A stretch of DNA of 64,000 nucleotides from Candidatus Rifleibacteriota bacterium (lineage in GTDB: Bacteria > Riflebacteria > Ozemobacteria > Ozemobacterales > Ozemobacteraceae): positions 1 through 64,000 of the forward strand of contig JAKQQP010000399.1 in NCBI GenBank assembly GCA_029564115.1. Reading direction: 5' to 3'. The stretch's first letter is position 1. Each line of letters opens with the position of its first letter. The position numbers and the translations under genes are program-made. The notes beneath the pieces were generated by a model. The model was not told the origin of the DNA. It made no database searches and was given only the letters and a program-made list of their open reading frames with translations. Of the stretch, positions 54,716 through 62,962 are shown in pieces.

Positions 54716-57542
54716 ATTTAAGCATCAGCAGGGTGATATCGTCATCCTGGGCCGAGGCCCAGCCTGAATAGCCCTTGAAAACGTCTTGCCACCACGTCGC
54801 CAGATCTTCGTTGTAACTCGCCAGTAACAATTTCTCGAAGCCAGAAAAGTCGAACACTTCGCCGGCAGCATTGGTTGCCTCGATTATGCCATCGGTGTAA
54901 AGAACCAGGGTCTCACCGGGTTCGAGTCTGCCTTCAATTTCGGCGTATGGCTTTCTGAGAACATTGCCAAGAGGCATTCCAAAGGCTTTGACATAATTGA
55001 AGCTCTTTCTATCGGCCCCGACAATCAATGGAAAGCACTGACCGGCATTGGCAAACCTAAAGTAACCGGTATCACAGTCCAGTTCAAGGCACTGAGCCGT
55101 CATCATCCTTTTCCAGCCCTTTTCTTTGAGATGCAGAAAAACAGAATTGGCCCGCTGCAGCATTGCCGCCGGCCCACTAAAATCCGAGCCGGCGCTGACA
55201 ACTACCGCTTTTGCCATCGACATCATCAAAGCTGCCGGAATACCGTGGCCGGCCACATCACCGAAAAACACGCCAAGCCTGCCGGGGGCCGGCTGAAAAT
55301 AATCAAAATAATCGCCACCCATGCGACTCATAAATTCAGATCGGGCATAAAGCGAAAATTTGCCAATGCTGAGCTCTCCAGAAGGCAAAAGACTCTTCTG
55401 TACCGCCGTGCCTATGGCGAGAGCAGCCATACCAGCAATCGTTTTATTGAAGACGCTGATCAGCTGCCCAAACTCATCTTCAGATCTGAAATCGACCCGA
55501 TGCTTGAAATTCTGTCGGGAAATTGCACGTACACCCTGTGCAAGACCTGAAATCGGCACAAGCAAGCGCCTGGAAAAGAACCAGACAATCATTACAACCA
55601 GCAGCACACTTATGGCAGCTGCCATGACTATCTGCCAGAAAAGCCTGTCAATCTGTTCGCTTATCAGTTTGCGGGGGTAAAGAGCCAGAATGACCGCCTC
55701 TGACATCTCTATGCCCTTGAGAACTGTCGCGACATATTCTTCACCTGCCAGAAAAAGATTATCGTCGGTCAGCAGCTTTCTTGTTCTGGTTCTGTGCATA
55801 AGACGACGCAGATTGCCCGCTTCCGAAACAGCCGGAAATATTTTTTCGCCTCTGGTTTCCATGACATAGAGGCGGCGCGGAGCAATTCTGACATTTAAAG
55901 CATCGAGCTGATCGTTGATATATGCCTGTTGCAGACCTTCAGGGTTCCAGGCCGCGAGGGCAATTCCCCAGGAACTGTGCATTTCTCGATCACCAAGAAG
56001 ATTCAAATACGACCATTTAAGCCCTGAACCGTAGTTTTGCTGTTCTATTCGGCCAAGCTGGCTGATGACGCTATGATAGACGTCTTCGCCGGCAAGCTGT
56101 TCGACGATTACTTTTTTACCCGATACAAAGGTGTCAGAAGTGTTATTGATGAATTCGAGTGCAGAACTGAAAAAGTCGCGCATGAATCTGTCAGACTCTC
56201 TGCTTCCAGAGCGTTTGTGTTGCAGAAGCTGCTCGCCCGACCCGGTAAAAAGATATTTTTCACTGGGCCCAAATTCATCTACTGTCTCAGATAATTTTTC
56301 AATTTCTTCGACAGGCCATTGCCGTGAACCATTTGCCAGGTTCTGCGCGGCAATAAACTCGTTCAGACGGGTTGCCATAAGCTCTCGGCCGATGGGATAG
56401 CGGCTGTCGAAATCTTTGATAATTCGTGAAGACTGGTCGTGAACAGCGTTGATCAGCGAACTTTTTTTCTGTTCAAAAAATTCGTAGCCAGTCGCAAGAA
56501 GAATCATGATCGGCAGGCCGTTCGCAAAGAGAAAAAGCAGCATGAGTTTCTGCCTGATTGACAAAAACAGCCTATCTGAATGAAGCGACATCACCAGCAG
56601 CACGAAAGCGCCTACCAACAGCCATTTTGCCGCGCAGAACATCAACCTGTTGACCTCGTGCTCGACATCAAGAAGATGCGGGCGGCGGAGCAGACGACTG
56701 AAAATCACCAGAGTCGGGGAAACCTGACGAAAAAGAACAAGCTGCCTGGCGGTCGTTCTGAACTCGGTCGCCGACCTGGCATAAGCAGCCGCCTCGATTA
56801 TGATTTCACCGGCTTCGGCGCTGCCGCTGGCCGGTCCATAGACAATCCGGGTACCGGGGGCGACAAAGCCCAGCTGCATATTGCCGCTGCGCCGGTTGAA
56901 AGCATCGACAAGCAGGCGCGGCCCTAGATTCAGGCCCAGCAGATTACGATCTACAAAGCAAATCAGGGTAAAATTGCGATAGACCTGAAACCAGAGCAGA
57001 GCCTTCTGATGCTCTTCTGAAGCCCGAATACAGCTGCCCAGATAGCCATTCCGCAAAGGGTCGGGCAGGTGCTTTTCCATAAGGAACTGCCCGAAATAAC
57101 CACGCAACAACCCGATCCTACCGGCTTTAAAAACGGAATCAGGCTCACGCAAGGTCTGGTTCATGGCCTTCATCACATACTGATAGCGCTTTTCATCTGA
57201 GAGATCGGCGACAATGTTGCCGGCCGAATCAAGAACGATAAAGCGCAAACCAGAAAATCTGCGCTTTAAAGCATTGATACGGCTGCCAATAAATTCCCGC
57301 GACTTGTCGGCCCGTTCGAGATCGGCAAAATTAGCCTGCAACAAGCCATGAAAAAAGCGGTCGTCGCTGTGGTAATTTGCGAGATCTTCAAGAGAATCAT
57401 GCATTTTTTGCTGCCATGCCTGAATCTGCCGCTCCAGCAGCAGGCCGAAATGGCTTGTTAAAGCCAGATGCAGCAAAAAACATGGCAGCACGATTCCATA
57501 AACAGCTTTGGCCAGCAGATTCAGCCAATAGTTTTCAGGCAC
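54699..57542 (-). CDS. Type A giant membrane SpoIIE-type serine phosphatase (A1)
   Basis: 947 residues from a GTG (57542) with GAGGGGG 8 nt upstream. An in-frame TTG at 57569 lies within the promoter -10 and is rejected. TM1; sensor 1 with FFHGLLQANF, RFSGLRFIVLDSAG and LLRGYFGQFLM; TM2; TM3 core FLFANGLPIMILLATGYEF; second extracytoplasmic region; TM4 (about 650-670); HAMP (SEDEFGQLISVFNKT); PP2C/SpoIIE with MGGDYFDYF, GDVAGHG, LYTDGIIEA and DDDITLLML, all ligands kept. It heads an operon A1-B1-A2-B2 in which every neighbour overlaps (17, 7 and 14 nt). Confidence 0.92.
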   Translation of the reverse strand: MPENYWLNLLAKAVYGIVLPCFLLHLALTSHFGLLLERQIQAWQQKMHDSLEDLANYHSDDRFFHGLLQANFADLERADKSREFIGSRINALKRRFSGLRFIVLDSAGNIVADLSDEKRYQYVMKAMNQTLREPDSVFKAGRIGLLRGYFGQFLMEKHLPDPLRNGYLGSCIRASEEHQKALLWFQVYRNFTLICFVDRNLLGLNLGPRLLVDAFNRRSGNMQLGFVAPGTRIVYGPASGSAEAGEIIIEAAAYARSATEFRTTARQLVLFRQVSPTLVIFSRLLRRPHLLDVEHEVNRLMFCAAKWLLVGAFVLLVMSLHSDRLFLSIRQKLMLLFLFANGLPIMILLATGYEFFEQKKSSLINAVHDQSSRIIKDFDSRYPIGRELMATRLNEFIAAQNLANGSRQWPVEEIEKLSETVDEFGPSEKYLFTGSGEQLLQHKRSGSRESDRFMRDFFSSALEFINNTSDTFVSGKKVIVEQLAGEDVYHSVISQLGRIEQQNYGSGLKWSYLNLLGDREMHSSWGIALAAWNPEGLQQAYINDQLDALNVRIAPRRLYVMETRGEKIFPAVSEAGNLRRLMHRTRTRKLLTDDNLFLAGEEYVATVLKGIEMSEAVILALYPRKLISEQIDRLFWQIVMAAAISVLLVVMIVWFFSRRLLVPISGLAQGVRAISRQNFKHRVDFRSEDEFGQLISVFNKTIAGMAALAIGTAVQKSLLPSGELSIGKFSLYARSEFMSRMGGDYFDYFQPAPGRLGVFFGDVAGHGIPAALMMSMAKAVVVSAGSDFSGPAAMLQRANSVFLHLKEKGWKRMMTAQCLELDCDTGYFRFANAGQCFPLIVGADRKSFNYVKAFGMPLGNVLRKPYAEIEGRLEPGETLVLYTDGIIEATNAAGEVFDFSGFEKLLLASYNEDLATWWQDVFKGYSGWASAQDDDITLLMLKYEDKR

Positions 57543-57568
57543 GCACGATTCCCCCTCATCAAGGAACA

Positions 57569-57597
57569 ATTATACGGATATAAGCGACCATTGGTAA
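57569..57597 (-). promoter_or_regulatory. Promoter of the four-phosphatase operon
   Basis: Minus strand: TTACCA (57597-57592), 17-nt spacer, TATAAT (57574-57569), about 27 bp before the GTG start of A1. The transcript would have a leader of about 20 nt. Confidence 0.6.
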
Positions 57598-57612
57598 CGA
57601 ACCAATAGAAAA

Positions 57613-57628
57613 TGTTCCATGTGAAACC
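57613..57628. promoter_or_regulatory. parS-like 16-mer
   Basis: TGTTCCATGTGAAACC matches the ParB-binding parS consensus TGTT(T/C)CACGTG(A/G)AACA at 14 of 16 positions; mismatches are the central C to T and the last A to C. It lies between the phosphatase operon promoter and the rubredoxin terminator, in a non-coding stretch. No parA/parB gene is in the window, so it may be an outlying site or a coincidence. Confidence 0.35.
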
Positions 57629-57631
57629 CCG

Positions 57632-57668
57632 AAAAAAAAAGGCTTGCAGCAGATGCCGCAAGCCTTTT
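57632..57668 (-). terminator. Intrinsic terminator after rubredoxin
   Basis: Minus strand: AAAAGGCTTGC (57668-57658) pairs perfectly with GCAAGCCTTTT (57647-57637), with a 10-nt loop and a T run to 57632. Confidence 0.85.
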
Positions 57669-57686
57669 CAAAAAAACGATCTCAAC

Positions 57687-57845
57687 TCAGACCCGTTCAA
57701 ACTGGTCCTTGCCTACGCCACAGGCGGGGCAGACCCAATCTTCGGGAAGATCCTCGAAAGCGGTGCCGGGTGCGATCCCGCCATCAGGGTCGCCAACGGC
57801 CGGATCATATTCATAACCACATACAGAGCATACGTATTTAGCCAT
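57687..57845 (-). CDS. Rubredoxin
   Basis: 52 residues, start ATG at 57845 with GGAGG 9 nt upstream. [19 protein letters not shown]... [13 protein letters not shown] sequence: Cys6, Cys9, Cys39 and Cys42 bind one iron; GYEYDP, and [11 protein letters not shown] before the second pair, are the family signatures. It carries single electrons in the cytoplasm, probably to rubrerythrin (19802-20395) for peroxide reduction. Located 24 nt after cheW on the same strand and followed by a terminator. Confidence 0.95.
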   Translation of the reverse strand: MAKYVCSVCGYEYDPAVGDPDGGIAPGTAFEDLPEDWVCPACGVGKDQFERV

Positions 57846-57869
57846 CTCCAATGACCTCCATGCAAATTT

Positions 57870-58388
57870 TCAGAAAGATTCTACCACATTTCGCAGAATT
57901 TCAAACTCTTGTTTTTCAATCAATGAATCAATCATAAAAACGGGCAAACGCTGGTTTTCGATCACAGCGGTGCGCATCGGCGACTCTTTCTCTTCGGGCA
58001 AATTGCCGGGAGCCTCGATAATTCCTTCACGCAGGCGGTATTCTATGTCGTCGGCAATCATGCCCAGGAAAGAATTCTGAGTAAGGGTAAAAATAAGAAG
58101 ACGGGAGTTGTCGTCAATCTGAAATTCAGGAACTGCGCTGACGCGACGGCGCAGGTTAACGACAGGGATCACCGTACCTCGAATATTAACGACGCCCATA
58201 ACAAATTCAGACTTCTGAGGCACATCGATCAAAGACCCCGGCATCGCCACTTCAGTTATATCGACAGCCGGAATAGCAAAAGAACTGCTGCCCAGTCTGA
58301 ATACGAAAAACTTCTCAAGCCGGCCGTCGCCATTGCGTTCGCTGGCATTTTGAGCCAGCCTTCTGATTAAGGGGAGAATCTGTGACAT
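57870..58388 (-). CDS. cheW: CheW-like scaffold protein
   Basis: 172 residues: a short N-terminal helix (1-24) then a CheW domain (about 25-165) with KFFVFRLGSSSFAIPAVDITEV, VMGVVNIRGTVIPVVNLRRR and LGMIADDIEYRL. It couples chemoreceptors to the CheA kinase in chemosensory arrays. No cheA, cheY or receptor gene is in the window, so this is an orphan copy that may serve an array encoded elsewhere. The rubredoxin gene follows at 24 nt, an unexpected pairing that may be mere co-transcription. Confidence 0.9.
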   Translation of the reverse strand: MSQILPLIRRLAQNASERNGDGRLEKFFVFRLGSSSFAIPAVDITEVAMPGSLIDVPQKSEFVMGVVNIRGTVIPVVNLRRRVSAVPEFQIDDNSRLLIFTLTQNSFLGMIADDIEYRLREGIIEAPGNLPEEKESPMRTAVIENQRLPVFMIDSLIEKQEFEILRNVVESF

Positions 58389-58627
58389 TAACAGCTAACC
58401 TTCAAATTCAATGATGTGATTGTGCCATTGAAATCTGGCGCCGGAAGCCAGATTCAGGCAATTCGTAACTATATACCAGAAAAAGCCGCGAAAACAAAGC
58501 AATTAGTTTAGTGGATAGTGGACAGTGGACAGCAGGTGAGCAGCAGAGCAAAAGTCACGATAACCATCGGCTATCCAGACAGATAATGACCAGCTCAGCG
58601 GTTATCGAAAAGATTGCCTGCCGAGCA
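58389..58627. other. 239-bp intergenic region with three 7-bp tandem repeats
   Basis: TGGATAG-TGGACAG-TGGACAG (58512-58532) is a short tandem repeat. No gene, terminator or promoter stands out in the rest. Confidence 0.5.
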
Positions 58628-59212
58628 CTATCTGCCATTTTGCAAAAAAGCCTGCAATTTAGCCAGGGCCCGCGCCCGGTGGCTGATACTGTTTTTTTCG
58701 GCAGCCGGAAGTTCAGCAACAGCGCACTTTTTGTCGGGCAGCATAAATACCGGGTCATAGCCAAATCCACCGCTGCCGCGCCTTGAAAAACCAATATAGC
58801 CTTCCAGGGTTCCGACAAATTCATGGGCAACGCCGGCAGCGTCTATATAAACTATAACACAGCGAAATCTGGCAGTTCTGGCTGGCTCCGGCACATTCTG
58901 CAGCTCGCTGAGAAGCTTTTCGATGTTGCGGTCATGGTTGGTATCGACACCGGAAAACCTGGCTGAGTGAATGCCGGGGCGACCGCCAAGGGCATCTACT
59001 TCCAGGCCCGAGTCGTCGGCAAAAACCGGCTCATTCACCCTGGCAAACAATGCTCTGGCCTTCAGTTCTGCATTTTCGCGATACGACGAACCGTTTTCTT
59101 CGACTTCGGGAAAATCAGGAAGATCGAGCAAGGTTTTTATCTGGCAGGGAGCCAGAATGTGGCTGATTTCTTCGGCTTTATGCGCATTCCTGGTCGAAAC
59201 CCAGACGTTCAT
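58628..59212 (-). CDS. rdgB: RdgB/HAM1 non-canonical purine NTP pyrophosphatase
   Basis: 194 residues with the family blocks in order: STRNAHKAEEI (substrate loop, S/T-x-N-x-x-K), YRENAELKA, FADDSGLEVDAL, GIHSARFSG and GGFGYDPVF, then SHRARAL. It hydrolyses dITP, XTP and similar damaged nucleotides to monophosphates in the cytoplasm. The ATG directly follows the rph stop codon (TGA-ATG), a common rph-rdgB pairing. Confidence 0.96.
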   Translation of the reverse strand: MNVWVSTRNAHKAEEISHILAPCQIKTLLDLPDFPEVEENGSSYRENAELKARALFARVNEPVFADDSGLEVDALGGRPGIHSARFSGVDTNHDRNIEKLLSELQNVPEPARTARFRCVIVYIDAAGVAHEFVGTLEGYIGFSRRGSGGFGYDPVFMLPDKKCAVAELPAAEKNSISHRARALAKLQAFLQNGR

Positions 59213-59944
59213 TCAGAGCTTCTCCACAGCCTGTCGCTGCAGTTCAAAAAGTTTTTTGATGCCAGCTTCACCGATTTCAAGCATCTGATCGAGCTGTCTG
59301 CGTGAATATGTGCCGTTTTCGGCTGTACCCTGCACTTCGATATAACCGCCCTGATCATTCATTACGAGATTGAGGTCAGTCTCTGCGCGGGAATCTTCAA
59401 CATAATCGAGATCGAGACAGGGCTGGCCGTTGACAATCCCGATACTTACGGCAGCAATTTTATTAACTACAGGGTTTTCTGTCAGTTTGCCTTCTGCCAT
59501 AAGTTTTTTTACAGCCATTTCGAGGGCTACCATAGCACCGGTAATTGAAGCGGTGCGGGTGCCACCATCGGCCTGAATGACGTCGCAGTCGATCATTAGA
59601 GTGCGGGGACCAAGCTTGGTAAGGTCGAGAGCGGCACGCATCGAGCGGCCAATAAGTCTTTGAATTTCATGCACCCGCCCCTTGACAATGGCTTTTCCGT
59701 AGCCGGCTCTTTCGTTGCGCACCAGGCCAGCAGCAGGCATAAGGGCGTATTCGGCGGTGATCCAGCCCTGAACGACTTGCCGGGATGCAACGTAGGGAGG
59801 AACTTTTTCTTCGACCTGGACGGTACAAAGAACTCTGGTGTCACCAAACGATATCAGAGCTGAACCATGGGGGTACTTTACGTAACCGGTTTCGATGCTG
59901 ACCGGCCTGAGCTGGTCACCGGCGCGACCGTCGTGTCTTGTCAT
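59213..59944 (-). CDS. rph: Ribonuclease PH
   Basis: 243 residues from the ATG at 59944 with a GGAGG site (15 further codons are open upstream without one). Sequence blocks RHDGRAGDQLRPV, GSALISFGDTRVLCTVQVE, KGRVHEIQRLIGRSMRAALDL, DCDVIQADGGTRTASITGA and DLDYVEDSRAETDLN are those of RNase PH. It trims the 3-prime ends of tRNA precursors using phosphate. It is coupled to rdgB. Confidence 0.97.
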   Translation of the reverse strand: MTRHDGRAGDQLRPVSIETGYVKYPHGSALISFGDTRVLCTVQVEEKVPPYVASRQVVQGWITAEYALMPAAGLVRNERAGYGKAIVKGRVHEIQRLIGRSMRAALDLTKLGPRTLMIDCDVIQADGGTRTASITGAMVALEMAVKKLMAEGKLTENPVVNKIAAVSIGIVNGQPCLDLDYVEDSRAETDLNLVMNDQGGYIEVQGTAENGTYSRRQLDQMLEIGEAGIKKLFELQRQAVEKL

Positions 59945-60116
59945 GTTCAATTCCTCCGCAAGCATAGTAATTGCCTTGCAGAATAACATTCTCAGACGAC
60001 TAACGCCAAACTTTTTATTTTTTTAGAATAATGGGGTTACGGGTTGCAAATTTTATTCTTATACTCAAAGAATAATTTTGAATCGATTATAAGAACCAAA
60101 CGGAGGTTATAAGTTT

Positions 60117-60566
60117 ATGAGTAAAGTGTATAAAACCCTCGCCGTTCTTTTCGCCTTATTCGGGTTATTTTTAACATCAGGCGAAACCACTGAAGCTTCA
60201 GCAGCCAAAAAGAAAACCTCTTTCTTCGCTTCGGCCTCCAAAAAGTTTAAAAAAGCCTGCAAAAAAACCAAAAAAGCCTGTGTCAAAGCAGGATCTGCAG
60301 TTACCAATAAAATCATGGATGGCGCTGTCAAAGCCAAATCAAAAATCACCGGCAAAAAACCCAAAAAAGTATGGGTTAAAGGCCACTACAAAAAAGGCAG
60401 CAAAAGCCACACCAAAGGTCACTTCCGCAAAGTCAGCAAAAAAGGCGGCAAAAAAGCTTCCAGCAGCTCTTCAGGCAGCACCAGCACCGGCACTGCAGTG
60501 AGCGGCCAGCCCCTTCCCCCGAACCAGGACCCCGTTCTCCCCAATTTCAGCAGATCACGCCGCTGA
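60117..60566 (+). CDS. Exported lysine-rich basic protein
   Basis: 149 residues: signal peptide (1-29, cut after EASA or nearby), then a strongly basic region (about 30-110) with repeated KKxKKxCKKTKK-like blocks. A paired motif, VWVKGHYKKGSKSHTKGHFRK, resembles WxxGHY/W repeats of exported small proteins. A Ser/Thr/Gly-rich tail ends in Pro/Asn/Arg. The composition would suit binding of polyanions such as teichoic-like polymers, LPS or extracellular DNA (inference). Ribosome site GGAGG. The family is not recognised. Confidence 0.75.
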   Translation: MSKVYKTLAVLFALFGLFLTSGETTEASAAKKKTSFFASASKKFKKACKKTKKACVKAGSAVTNKIMDGAVKAKSKITGKKPKKVWVKGHYKKGSKSHTKGHFRKVSKKGGKKASSSSSGSTSTGTAVSGQPLPPNQDPVLPNFSRSRR

Positions 60567-60591
60567 TAACATCAACAGATCTCTAACACCC

Positions 60592-60629
60592 AGCAGCGGG
60601 TTTGTCGCAAAGACGAACCCGCTGCTTTT
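60592..60629 (+). terminator. Intrinsic terminator after the lysine-rich protein gene
   Basis: AGCAGCGGGTT (60592-60602) pairs with AACCCGCTGCT (60616-60626), the loop region itself containing GTC/GAC, followed by TTT. Confidence 0.8.
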
Positions 60630-60704
60630 ATTACTAAAAAACTTGTAATCGTGCCGTTGCTGGTCTATCCTTGAACAGTAAAGGAAAACAAGGGAGGTTG
60701 TTTC

Positions 60705-61163
60705 ATGGCGGCCATCAGAGGGAAAATCCAGCGAGGCCTGGGGGAATCGAAGAATACCGTTCGTGAACAGTTGCCATTTTTCCGCAAATGCTTTCCTGAA
60801 GTGGCAGAATGCAAAGAAGGCACTATCAACATCCTTCTTGAAAAACCGCTGGTAATTCTCTCGCCCGACTTTACCACCGAACCGCTGCCATGGCACCCGG
60901 CTTTTAAGATTGTCAAAGGCGGCGAAGTCTTTAAATTTCTGCGCATCGAACTGACCATCGATGGCTGCCAGCCCGTCAAAGCCTGGATCTATAAAGCGCA
61001 ATTTTCTCCATATCACGACAACCCATATTACGTAGAGGTGCTTGCGCCACAAATCGGCTTTTCAGGCACTCCGGGCTGCACCATAAAAGTCTTGAGCAAC
61101 TGCAGCGAAGGGTTTGTGGTAATCGGAGCCTCTGAGCGATCAGGCCCCTGTTCGGCACTCTGA
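60705..61163 (+). CDS. Protein resembling CTP-dependent riboflavin kinase (DUF120)
   Basis: 152 residues, ATG with GGGAGG site. The pattern IRGKIQRGLGES near the start, EGTINILLEKPLVI (about 38-52), and VEVLAPQIGFS...TIKVL at the C-terminus parallel the archaeal CTP-dependent riboflavin kinase domain (GxVxxGxG, PGTLNxxLxxP, EVIAPxxLR). These pairings are by eye and distant, and a bacterial riboflavin kinase of this type would be unusual. Next gene starts 5 bp after its stop, so they are likely co-transcribed. Confidence 0.4.
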   Translation: MAAIRGKIQRGLGESKNTVREQLPFFRKCFPEVAECKEGTINILLEKPLVILSPDFTTEPLPWHPAFKIVKGGEVFKFLRIELTIDGCQPVKAWIYKAQFSPYHDNPYYVEVLAPQIGFSGTPGCTIKVLSNCSEGFVVIGASERSGPCSAL

Positions 61164-61167
61164 ATCC

Positions 61168-62049
61168 ATGGAACTCACGCGACTTGGCGAGCGCACTTTT
61201 TATGTCGCCGGGCCGGCGAACGTTGGCGGTGTTATACTCGAAAATGGCCGGGTGGCGCTCATAGATTCAGGTATTGACGAAAAATATGCGACACGCCTGT
61301 TCGAACTGCTTTCTGATTATCGTTTTAAAGTCGCTTACATTTTAAACACCCATGCCCACGCCGACCACATCGGCGGCAATAATTTTTTCGCCACCAGATG
61401 CAATTGTCGCATTTTTGCGGCAAAGCTCGAAGCGCCCACCATCAGACAGCCGCTGATCCAATCAGCGGTTCTTTTTGCCGGTTCACCGATCCAGGATCTG
61501 ATGAATAGATTTATCATCGCCGACCCCAGTCCCGTCGAAGTTTTTCCGGGCGACCAATTTGAGCTCGATGGCGTAAACATCAGACTTCTCGACCTGCCAG
61601 GTCATTCTGTTAACCAGAAGGGCTTTCTGATCGATGACGTCGCCTTTGTCGCCGATACGCTTTTTCCAGAGGCCTTCTTCAAAAAGCAGCGCCTGCCCTT
61701 CTCATATGACCCACAAATGCACACACAAACCCTCGAAAAAATGCGAACCCTGTCGGCAAAAACTTTTGTCGGGGGGCACTTTCCGGCCACCGGTAACATT
61801 GCGACCCTTATTGCCAGCAATCTGCAGCACGTCGACCGGGCCATGAGCTTTATGCGTGAACTGTTGCGCGTGCCACAATCACAGGATCACGTTGTAAAAG
61901 CCTTTCTCGATCATTTTGGCATGAAAAAAGTCGGCTGGGAATACTATCTTTATCGCGCTACAGTTAATGGCTATCTATCGTCGCTTTATCGCCGCGGCGA
62001 AGTTAAATACAGAGTGTTAGACAATCTGGCGGTGTGGTATGCGGTTTAA
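61168..62049 (+). CDS. MBL-fold metallo-hydrolase
   Basis: 293 residues with the metallo-beta-lactamase zinc motif NTHAHADHIGGN (about 62-73), a later His in PGHSVNQKGFLI (third metal region), Asp in VADTLFPEA and His in VGGHFPATG. A C-terminal all-helical region (about 230-293) follows. Members include hydroxyacylglutathione hydrolases, phosphodiesterases and other thioester or phosphoester hydrolases; the exact substrate is not readable. Cytoplasmic. Overlaps the next gene by 11 nt. Confidence 0.88.
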   Translation: MELTRLGERTFYVAGPANVGGVILENGRVALIDSGIDEKYATRLFELLSDYRFKVAYILNTHAHADHIGGNNFFATRCNCRIFAAKLEAPTIRQPLIQSAVLFAGSPIQDLMNRFIIADPSPVEVFPGDQFELDGVNIRLLDLPGHSVNQKGFLIDDVAFVADTLFPEAFFKKQRLPFSYDPQMHTQTLEKMRTLSAKTFVGGHFPATGNIATLIASNLQHVDRAMSFMRELLRVPQSQDHVVKAFLDHFGMKKVGWEYYLYRATVNGYLSSLYRRGEVKYRVLDNLAVWYAV

Positions 62050-62572
62050 GCGACTTTTTCTGCCGGCGGCAGTTGTTTTGCTGCTGACAGCAACCTCAGT
62101 TTCAGCCCGCACCATATCACGCTGGCTGCGAATGCCTTTAAACCAGCATCCACGTGCAACGAGACACCCGTCCGAAAGTTTCCGTGACCCTGGTATCAAC
62201 CTGCAGTTCAAATTCGAAAGCGATCCGGTCAAGTCACTGCTGCGACTTATAGGCGATAAGTTTTCTGATGACGCTGATACAGTTACAAACAGCGAATGGC
62301 CGGCAGATAAACCAGATCGCATTACCCTTGAAGATCTCGACATAGAAGCCTGGGAAGCCCTGCAAAAAAAGCAGACCGGCGAAACCAGTATTGCCTCTTT
62401 TGGGTCAGAAACTCTTCTGCTGCCTGATACAGCTACGCTGACCGCAGAAACAGGCAATGCCTCGGAATCTCACGCATCGGGCAACAACGAAACAGCTGTC
62501 GACAAAACCATTCTGGCCAAACCAGCAACGGCAACAAGCACATCCAGCGGGTATACCGGCAGCAGCAGATGA
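62039..62572 (+). CDS. Exported Ser/Thr/Ala-rich protein of unknown function
   Basis: 177 residues: signal peptide (1-23, VSARTI); a short conserved-looking region (about 24-105, with NQHPRATRHP, DPVKSLLRLIGDKF, DLDIEAWEAL); and a low-complexity Thr/Ala/Ser tail (about 110-177). No family recognised. Its start lies within the end of the MBL gene (11-nt overlap), so co-translation is likely. It converges with the zinc-ribbon gene at 62577. Confidence 0.6.
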   Translation: MRFKRLFLPAAVVLLLTATSVSARTISRWLRMPLNQHPRATRHPSESFRDPGINLQFKFESDPVKSLLRLIGDKFSDDADTVTNSEWPADKPDRITLEDLDIEAWEALQKKQTGETSIASFGSETLLLPDTATLTAETGNASESHASGNNETAVDKTILAKPATATSTSSGYTGSSR

Positions 62573-62576
62573 CTGT

Positions 62577-62861
62577 TCAGACCGGCTCCTGCCGTTTTTT
62601 AAAGCATTCCGGGCAATAAAGCGGCAATTCTTTATAGGGCACGAAAGTCAACCTTGTCTCGCGCCCACAGTCGCTGCATAGAACCAGCCTTTTTTCGCCG
62701 GGTGTTTCCCAGATCTGGTCGAGTCTGGCGACTATACAATCTTCACAAAACATTGGCTGCCGATCATAGCCTTTTTCTGTCATGAATTTCTGTTTTTCGA
62801 CCACAATAGTCTTTTCAAGCCCACAGCTGCGGCAAATAAAAACACTTTCTTCGGGTAACAT
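62577..62861 (-). CDS. Two-domain zinc-ribbon protein, CxxC-x17-CxxC type
   Basis: 94 residues. N-terminal ribbon: FICRSCGLEKTIVV ... MFCEDC, with the helical EKQKFMTEKGY insert seen in similar ribbons. C-terminal ribbon: CSDCGRETRLTFVPYKELPL then YCPEC. The spacing between the two CxxC pairs is exactly 17 residues, the CxxC-x17-CxxC pattern of small bacterial zinc proteins of unknown function. Eight cysteines suggest two zinc ions. Ribosome site AGGAG precedes the ATG. Confidence 0.85.
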   Translation of the reverse strand: MLPEESVFICRSCGLEKTIVVEKQKFMTEKGYDRQPMFCEDCIVARLDQIWETPGEKRLVLCSDCGRETRLTFVPYKELPLYCPECFKKRQEPV

Positions 62862-62892
62862 GAAAAGCGCTCCTGTCAGATTTGATTCAGGT

Positions 62893-62898
62893 TATAAT
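62893..62898 (+). promoter_or_regulatory. Candidate -10 box for the HEAT-repeat gene
   Basis: TATAAT about 65 bp before the ATG at 62963, within a gap between divergent genes. No convincing -35 at standard spacing. Confidence 0.3.
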
Positions 62899-62962
62899 TA
62901 TACACCATATATGCGGAAAGCGGATTGAGTTCAAAACAATAATCTGCTAACATGTACATTGA

